A stretch of 5,358 nt of DNA from Deltaproteobacteria bacterium (GTDB lineage: Bacteria > Desulfobacterota > Syntrophia > Syntrophales > UBA2185): contig JAPLJQ010000569.1 in NCBI GenBank assembly GCA_026388495.1, positions 1-5,358 on the forward strand, written 5' to 3'. A program made the position numbers and the translations under genes. Below are positions 1-3,829 of this stretch, piece by piece. Below the pieces are notes generated by a model. That model was not told where the DNA came from, ran no database searches, and worked only from the letters and a program-made list of their open reading frames with translations. Position 1 is the first letter of the stretch. Each line of letters opens with the position of its first letter.

Positions 1-2331
1 TCCATCTTCGAAAACGCGACCGAGGGCATCTACCAGACGACTCCGGAAGGTCAGTTCATCACCGCCAATACAGCAATGGCAGCTATGTTGGGTTATGATT
101 CTCCCGAAGAGTTAATGTCTACCGTGACGGATATTGCCGGTCAGCTCTATGTGAATCCGGAAGAACGGACAAAATTAATACAGATGATCAAAGACGCAGG
201 CCAGGTAAAATCATTTGAAACCCGCTTTTATCGGAAGGATGGCCGCATGATATGGGTGTCCATTAACATCCGTGCCGTCTGTGATAAAAAAGGGGAATTT
301 CTCAATTATGATGGGATCGCGGAGGATATCTCGGAGAGGAAAAAAGAAGAGCAGCGGCAGATATTAATCAACAAAATTTTAGAAGCACTGAATCGTCAAA
401 ATGAAATCATCAACCTGATCCGCGATATTCTTCTCCTGTTGAAAGAGTACACCGGCATTGAAGCCATCGGTATTCGCCTGCGGGAGGGTGATGATTTTCC
501 CTATTACGTGACAAGCGGGTTTCCCGAGTCCTTTCTGGAGGCCGAGAATTATCTTTGCACACGGGACAATACCGGTGAAATTATTCGTGACTCTCAGGGA
601 AATCCCTGTCTCGAATGCATGTGCGGCAACATCCTGTGCGGCCGCACGGATCCAACGTTCCCCTTCTTCACGGAAGGAGGAAGTTTCTGGGCGAACAGTG
701 CGACGGAACTTTTGGCTTCGACATCGGGAGAAGACCGTCAGGCGCTCACGCGCAACCGCTGTAATTCTGAAGGGTATGAATCGGTAGCCCTGATTCCTCT
801 GCGGTCAGGGGATGAAACCATCGGCCTTCTACAGTTGAATGATTCGCGGCGGGATTCTCTTACGATCGAGATGATCCGATTTTTTGAGGGGATTGGAGCA
901 ACCATCGGCATAGCGGTTGCCCGCAAGCGGTCCGTGGAGGCGCTGTCGATCAAGACAATGCTCCTGGAAGCCCAGTCGGAAACATCCATTGACGGAATAC
1001 TGGCCGTGGACAACGAAGGACATACCATCCTTTTCAACAAACGCTTCTGCGAATTATGGAAGATACCTCAGCATATTCTGGACACAAAAGACGATGCCAT
1101 GATGCTGGAATGCGTTTTAAAACAGTTAAAGGATCCGGAGGAATTTGGCCGCAAAGTCGCGTATCTTTACGAGCACCGCTCCGAAAAGAGCAGAGAAGAA
1201 ATCGAGTTCGCCGATGGCAGATACCTCGACAGATATTCATCTCCCCTGCTGAGCATTGAGGGACAATACCTTGGCCGAATCTGGTTTTTCAGAGATATCA
1301 CCGACCGAAAGCGGGCGGAGGAATGGCTGCTCCGGGAGCGCAGCATGGTCGATCGCATCATGAAGACCAGCCCGGCAGGCATTACGGTTGTTGACCGTAA
1401 GGGGCAAATCGTATTTGCCAATAAACGGGCTGAGGACATATTTTGTCTCACGAAAAATGAAATCACCCAACTGGGCTATAGCGCTTCCGAATGGCATAGC
1501 ACAGATTTTGACGGGAATCCTTTCCCTGAAGAGCAGTTTCCGTTCACCAAGGTGATGAACACCGGCAATCCGGTCTATGGGGTTCGTCATGCCATTGAAT
1601 TGTCCGGCAGGCAGCGGGTGTTCCTCTCAATCAATGGTGCTCCCATCTTTGACGAGCAGGGTCATGTCAGTGAGGTTGTAATGACCATTGATGACATAAC
1701 CAAATACAGACAAGCCGAAGAAAAGATTCAACAGAGCATCAAAAAGTTAGAGAAAAGCATGGGAGACACGATAAAAGCAATGTCGATAATTGTGGAAACG
1801 AGAGACCCGTACACGGCAGGTCATCAAGCTAAGGTAGCCCGTCTTGCCGCCGCCATTGCTGAAAAATTGAATCTTTCGGAAGAGATAATCAGAGGCATTC
1901 AGATGGCAGGGGTCATACATGATATCGGCAAGATGTACATACCGGCAGAGATTCTCAGCAAACCCGGAAAGTTATCAATCATTGAAATGCAATTGATCAG
2001 GACACACGCTCAGGCAGGTTATGATATCATGAAGGACGTCGAGTTTCCCTGGCCTGTAGCGAGGATTATACTGGAACACCATGAGAGAATGGATGGCTCC
2101 GGCTATCCTAATGGGCGGTCAAGCAATGATATTCTTCTGGAAGCAAGAATTATCGCTATTGCCGATGTGGTTGATGCCATGGCTTCTCACCGACCATATC
2201 GTCCAAGCCTCGGCACTGATATGGCTCTGAGAGAAATCGAAAAAAGCAAAGGGGTTCTGTATGACTCAGATGTGGTGGATGCCTGCCTGATGCTATTCAG
2301 GGAAGAAGGGTTTCAACTTGAAGGCATCTGA
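1..2331 (+). CDS. PAS-GAF-PAS-PAS-HD-GYP sensor, c-di-GMP phosphodiesterase (5' partial)
   Basis: The reading frame is open from base 1 and the first in-frame ATG (76) lies inside a PAS domain, so the true start is upstream; 776 residues are visible. Domains in window numbering: PAS about 1-115, ending in DISERKKEE; GAF about 125-310 with Cys at 203, 206, 208 and 213; PAS about 320-440, ending in DITDRKRAEE; PAS about 448-570, ending in DITKYRQAEE; HD-GYP about 578-776. The HD-GYP part has RDPYTAGH (601-608), HDIGK (640-644), HHE (693-695) and GSGYP (699-703), followed by an IADVVDAM...RPYR segment. The metal ligands and the GYP signature therefore look intact. HD-GYP proteins of this type hydrolyse the second messenger c-di-GMP to pGpG or GMP in the cytoplasm; PAS and GAF domains sense ligands or redox state and set activity. 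No membrane segment is visible in this part, though one could lie upstream. Activity and ligands are inferred from the family. The following spacer holds a fragment of another HD-GYP domain. Confidence 0.95.
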   Translation, partial: SIFENATEGIYQTTPEGQFITANTAMAAMLGYDSPEELMSTVTDIAGQLYVNPEERTKLIQMIKDAGQVKSFETRFYRKDGRMIWVSINIRAVCDKKGEFLNYDGIAEDISERKKEEQRQILINKILEALNRQNEIINLIRDILLLLKEYTGIEAIGIRLREGDDFPYYVTSGFPESFLEAENYLCTRDNTGEIIRDSQGNPCLECMCGNILCGRTDPTFPFFTEGGSFWANSATELLASTSGEDRQALTRNRCNSEGYESVALIPLRSGDETIGLLQLNDSRRDSLTIEMIRFFEGIGATIGIAVARKRSVEALSIKTMLLEAQSETSIDGILAVDNEGHTILFNKRFCELWKIPQHILDTKDDAMMLECVLKQLKDPEEFGRKVAYLYEHRSEKSREEIEFADGRYLDRYSSPLLSIEGQYLGRIWFFRDITDRKRAEEWLLRERSMVDRIMKTSPAGITVVDRKGQIVFANKRAEDIFCLTKNEITQLGYSASEWHSTDFDGNPFPEEQFPFTKVMNTGNPVYGVRHAIELSGRQRVFLSINGAPIFDEQGHVSEVVMTIDDITKYRQAEEKIQQSIKKLEKSMGDTIKAMSIIVETRDPYTAGHQAKVARLAAAIAEKLNLSEEIIRGIQMAGVIHDIGKMYIPAEILSKPGKLSIIEMQLIRTHAQAGYDIMKDVEFPWPVARIILEHHERMDGSGYPNGRSSNDILLEARIIAIADVVDAMASHRPYRPSLGTDMALREIEKSKGVLYDSDVVDACLMLFREEGFQLEGI

Positions 2332-2509
2332 TTTTAAATGGCAAATTCCGATGTATCTTTACCTGTCTGAGGGGTCTTGCGCGCGCATGAATAAAAGACG
2401 CTTTTTGATTAAAGAACATGCCTTGAGAGGATCAGAAATTTTGAAGGATGTGGAATCCATGGCCTCACTCAGGCCGCCGAATCGGAATATTTATCATTTT
2501 AATAGTTGA
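2318..2509 (+). pseudogene. Degenerate HD-GYP domain fragment
   Basis: An open frame of 63 codons starts at a TTG that overlaps the end of the upstream gene by 14 bases. It has no good ribosome binding site. Its translation resembles the middle of an HD-GYP domain: KWQIP matches the GKxxIP that follows the HD motif, and IKEHALRGSEILKDVES matches the helix after it (compare IRTHAQAGYDIMKDVE in the gene upstream). It then runs to RNIYHF, where the family would show a His-His-Glu triad, and stops two residues later. Both catalytic parts, HDxGK and HHExxDGxGYP, are missing, so it cannot be an enzyme. It is diverged from the upstream HD-GYP, so it looks like an old paralogue fragment rather than a recent tandem copy. 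A weak GGCCT/AGGCC hairpin lies within it at 2461-2475. I read it as a relic, not a working gene; chance similarity is the alternative. Confidence 0.5.
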
Positions 2510-2533
2510 ATATTCTATGATTTTTCGTATTAT
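2506..2533 (+). promoter_or_regulatory. Candidate sigma-70-type promoter for the parB-like gene
   Basis: TTGAAT (2506-2511) is followed after 16 bases by TATTAT (2528-2533), in an AT-rich stretch that contrasts with the flanking coding DNA. TATACA at 2531-2536 is an alternative -10. Initiation would fall near 2540, giving a leader of about 25 bases before the ATG at 2567. The match is by eye only, and AT-rich spacers give such matches by chance. Confidence 0.4.
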
Positions 2534-2555
2534 ACAGTAAAACAGCATCACGAAG

Positions 2556-2561
2556 AGGAGG
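2556..2561 (+). promoter_or_regulatory. Strong Shine-Dalgarno site for the parB-like gene
   Basis: AGGAGG, a full anti-16S match, sits 5 bases before the ATG at 2567. It fixes that start and shows that the gene can be translated independently of the upstream reading frames. Confidence 0.85.
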
Positions 2562-2566
2562 ATTTC

Positions 2567-3406
2567 ATGGCGGCAAATGAAAGCTATGTGCGGAACCATC
2601 TTTACTTCGTCCCCTTGGCTGATCTCCAGCCCGACCCCAACCAGCCCCGGAAATATCTGGACTCCACAGCGTTGGCTGAACTCACCGCCTCCATCGTCCA
2701 GCACGGCGTCCTGGAGCCGATCCTCTTCCGGCAGGAAAGCGGCCTGCTCTACGTCGTCGCCGGAGAGCGGCGTGTTGCCGCGGCGAGAAAGGCCGGCCTC
2801 GTTTCCATCCCCGCCCTCTTCATCGACAGTCAGAACTACGCGGAAATTTCCCTTGTGGAAAACCTGCTCCGTTCGGATCTGACCGCCGTAGAAGAGGCAG
2901 AGGCCCTGGATCGCCTCCAGAAGGAGCACGCCTACAAACAGGAAGACCTTGTCCGGATGCTTGGCAAATCGCAACCTGTCATCTCGTCAACCATGTCTAT
3001 CAACAGGCTACCTCAGGCGGTCCGGGATGAGTGCCGCAAGGACCCCTCCATCTCCAAACGCGTCCTGATCGAGATCGCCGCGAAGAAGCGGGAGGACAGC
3101 ATGCTGGCCGCTTACGTGAAATACAAGGCCAGCCTGAATCCCAGGAAAAAAACGCAGACAGGCGTCAAGGTGAGTAAGGCGCAAAGCACCTTCAACGTCA
3201 TGGACAACGCAGAGGGAAAAATTAAAACCTTAGAGATTCAAAACCTGTCAGCAGAGGAGAAGCGAAGCTGTCCTGATCATGGCCAGGCAACCGGTTCCGG
3301 AAGACGAAAATCTAACCCAACCCGACCCGGCGGAGGAACCAAAACCGAGTCAAAATTTGGCATGACGCCTCAGGCATGTCAAAAAATATGCAGTAAATTC
3401 AAATAA
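2567..3406 (+). CDS. Orphan ParB/RepB/Spo0J-family DNA-binding protein, C-terminus probably frameshifted
   Basis: The protein as read has 279 residues. The N-terminal ParB/sulfiredoxin-like domain shows LQPDPNQPRKY (20-30), HGVLEPILFR (46-55), VAGERRVAAARKAG (64-77; GERR is the core of ParB box II, the CTP/nucleotide-contacting segment of the family) and ENLLRSDLTAVEEAEAL (98-114). A helix-turn-helix follows at about 122-148 (YKQEDLVRMLGKSQPVIS). The family binds parS-like sites and slides on DNA as a CTP-dependent clamp, usually with a ParA ATPase; none is visible here, so a regulatory or accessory role is equally possible. After about residue 232 the sequence turns into a Gly/Arg/Pro/Ser-rich tail. 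The +1 frame from 3264 continues naturally as EAVLIMARQ with an acidic, proline-rich end and stops at 3363-3365, which suggests one extra base near 3263. The start is supported by AGGAGG. By eye the gene is richer in G+C than the spacers around it. Confidence 0.9.
   Translation: MAANESYVRNHLYFVPLADLQPDPNQPRKYLDSTALAELTASIVQHGVLEPILFRQESGLLYVVAGERRVAAARKAGLVSIPALFIDSQNYAEISLVENLLRSDLTAVEEAEALDRLQKEHAYKQEDLVRMLGKSQPVISSTMSINRLPQAVRDECRKDPSISKRVLIEIAAKKREDSMLAAYVKYKASLNPRKKTQTGVKVSKAQSTFNVMDNAEGKIKTLEIQNLSAEEKRSCPDHGQATGSGRRKSNPTRPGGGTKTESKFGMTPQACQKICSKFK
3264..3365 (+). other. Probable displaced C-terminal coding segment of the parB-like gene
   Basis: In the frame one base ahead of the annotated gene, 3264-3362 encodes 33 residues starting EAVLIMARQPVPEDENL and ending PKPSQNLA, followed by TGA at 3363-3365. 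Joined after NLSAEEK (residues 226-232) it gives a smooth amphipathic helix, SAEEKEAVLIMARQ, and a protein of about 265 residues. The annotated frame reads RSCPDHGQATGSG there, which looks non-biological. The simplest explanation is a one-base insertion at about 3263 (the C in AAGCGAAG), either a real mutation or a sequencing error. No classical slippery heptamer is visible at the junction. Confidence 0.6.
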
Positions 3407-3413
3407 ATAAGCC

Positions 3414-3437
3414 AAAATATTTGCATGCAAATATTTT
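3414..3437. repeat. Perfect 24-bp palindrome downstream of the parB-like gene, possible terminator
   Basis: The half-site AAAATATTTGCA is followed immediately by its exact reverse complement, centred between 3425 and 3426 on GCATGC. On the plus strand the arm runs straight into more T residues (T to 3439, then ATTTT). As RNA this could fold into an A/U-rich hairpin with a U tail just after the parB-like stop, so it may serve as a weak intrinsic terminator. A dimeric-protein operator is the alternative. The symmetry is certain; the function is inferred. Confidence 0.6.
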
Positions 3438-3453
3438 TTATTTTCAAAAAAAG

Positions 3454-3567
3454 TCATTCCCTCATCATCTTTTTTTCCTCTGGCGGGAGGGAATCAATGG
3501 CATCCTGATAGTAATTGCGGCGAACCATGGGCCCGTCCGGGAAGGACTTGGCGAAATTAGGGAAAAT
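3454..3567 (-). pseudogene. Minus-strand C-terminal gene remnant, family not recognised
   Basis: Reading the minus strand from 3567 down to the stop at 3454 gives about 37 codons that look like real protein, ending in DSLPPEEKKMMRE, with NFAKSFPDGPMVRRNYY before it. Codons favour GC-rich third positions in the first half (TTC, GCC, AAG, CCG, GAC, CCC). Above 3567 the frame runs into the inverted-repeat element at 3568-3647, whose translation is repeat sequence, so the segment looks like the 3' end of a gene whose front was lost or replaced by the repeat. No ribosome binding site or full-length start is seen; ATG at about 3530 would leave only a short peptide. I do not recognise the family, and a chance open frame is possible. 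Confidence 0.35.
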
Positions 3568-3647
3568 GTCATTCCGAACGAATGTGAGGAATCTTAACGT
3601 GCTAATGTTATTAATCATTAAGATTTCTCGCTGCGCTCGAATGTGAC
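3568..3647. repeat. MITE/REP-like imperfect inverted repeat
   Basis: Two arms of about 30 bases, 3568-3597 (starting GTCATTCCGAACGAATG) and 3618-3647 (ending CGCTCGAATGTGAC), are imperfect reverse complements around a 20-base AT-rich loop. The inner 8 bases, AATCTTAA and TTAAGATT, match perfectly, and the outer ends are GTCA and TGAC. GTCATTCCGAACGAA...GAGGAATCTTAA is a type of dispersed intergenic repeat I know from deltaproteobacteria and other bacteria; that is recollection, not a search. It carries no transposase, so it would be a non-autonomous, MITE-like unit or a REP-type hairpin. Confidence 0.7.
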
Positions 3648-3670
3648 ACAATCGCGCAGGCGGGAATGAC

Positions 3671-3689
3671 GACCCTTTACGAAAGGGTC
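3671..3689. repeat. GACCCTTT hairpin
   Basis: GACCCTTT-ACG-AAAGGGTC is a perfect 8-bp stem with a 3-base loop, beginning directly after the outer repeat end at 3670. The flanking AATGTTTAAGG has no long T run on the plus strand and the other side is not T-rich, so it is a poor intrinsic terminator. It may be part of the repeat cluster or a transcript-end stabilising structure. Confidence 0.5.
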
Positions 3690-3791
3690 AATGTTTAAGG
3701 GAATCCATGATACCAAAACACGATCATCCGGCACGACCATCCCGTAACCGGACGATTTGTCCCCGCGGCGGCTGTTCTGCATGGGTTGGTG

Positions 3792-3810
3792 GTTATCCAT
3801 GACGGATAAC
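3792..3810. promoter_or_regulatory. Dyad GTTATCC-N5-GGATAAC before the receptor gene
   Basis: Perfect 7-bp arms (3792-3798 and 3804-3810) separated by ATGAC lie 6 bases upstream of the ribosome binding site. It could be an operator for a dimeric regulator or a leader hairpin next to the RBS. The symmetry is seen; the role is inferred. Confidence 0.45.
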
Positions 3811-3816
3811 AAGGGT

Positions 3817-3822
3817 AAAGGA
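3817..3822 (+). promoter_or_regulatory. Ribosome binding site of the receptor gene
   Basis: AAAGGA lies 7 bases before the ATG at 3830. An in-frame TGA at 3800-3802 with no other ATG, GTG or TTG codon in between makes this start the natural choice. Confidence 0.7.
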
Positions 3823-3829
3823 AAATAGA

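Larger units (their letters stand above)
3453..3670. repeat. Outer 9-bp inverted repeats enclosing remnant and MITE-like element
   Basis: GTCATTCCC at 3453-3461 is the exact reverse complement of GGGAATGAC at 3662-3670. GTCATTCC also occurs in direct orientation at 3568-3575, the left end of the inner inverted repeat. The 218-bp span therefore looks like nested or abutted copies of GTCATTCC-ended repeats. The right end, with GCGCAGGCGGGAATGAC just inside it, resembles another common dispersed repeat. Nine bases are short, so chance or independent copies of a repeat family could also explain the pairing. Confidence 0.4.
3671..3829. other. Intergenic stretch before the receptor gene, no convincing gene
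   Basis: This stretch begins with the GACCCTTT hairpin and ends with the GTTATCC dyad. Between them are GGGAATCCATG (3699-3709), which resembles the edge of a common dispersed repeat, a short TCCGG...CCGGA pairing around 3734-3760, and a 31-codon plus-strand ORF (3707-3802) discussed as a finding. I see no clear -35/-10 pair. Minus-strand open frames here run antisense into the receptor gene and look like shadows. Confidence 0.5.

Noticed and set aside
76..78. ATG at 76 as the start of the PAS/HD-GYP gene
   Set aside because: The frame is open to base 1 and codes a normal PAS N-terminal segment (IFENATEGIYQTTPEGQFI) upstream of it, so the ATG is internal.
738..1590. Several minus- and plus-strand open frames of 60-117 codons inside the PAS/GAF sensor
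   Set aside because: All lie within a continuous, domain-rich plus-strand reading frame and show no recognisable protein features.
2461..2475. GGCCT-CACTC-AGGCC hairpin as a terminator for the HD-GYP gene
   Set aside because: The stem has only 5 bp and no T run follows, so it does not qualify as an intrinsic terminator.
2465..2974. 169-codon minus-strand open frame opposite the start of the parB-like gene
   Set aside because: It is antisense to a clear ParB domain with a strong RBS, has no family features of its own, and is explained by the GC-rich codon pattern of the plus-strand gene.
3363..3381. Bulged TGACGCC/GGCATGTCA hairpin after the shifted parB stop
   Set aside because: The stem is interrupted and is followed by an A run rather than T, so it does not support termination on the plus strand.
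3453..3689. CRISPR-like or tandem-repeat array
   Set aside because: The repeats are few, mostly inverted and unequally spaced, with no regular spacers and no cas genes in the window.
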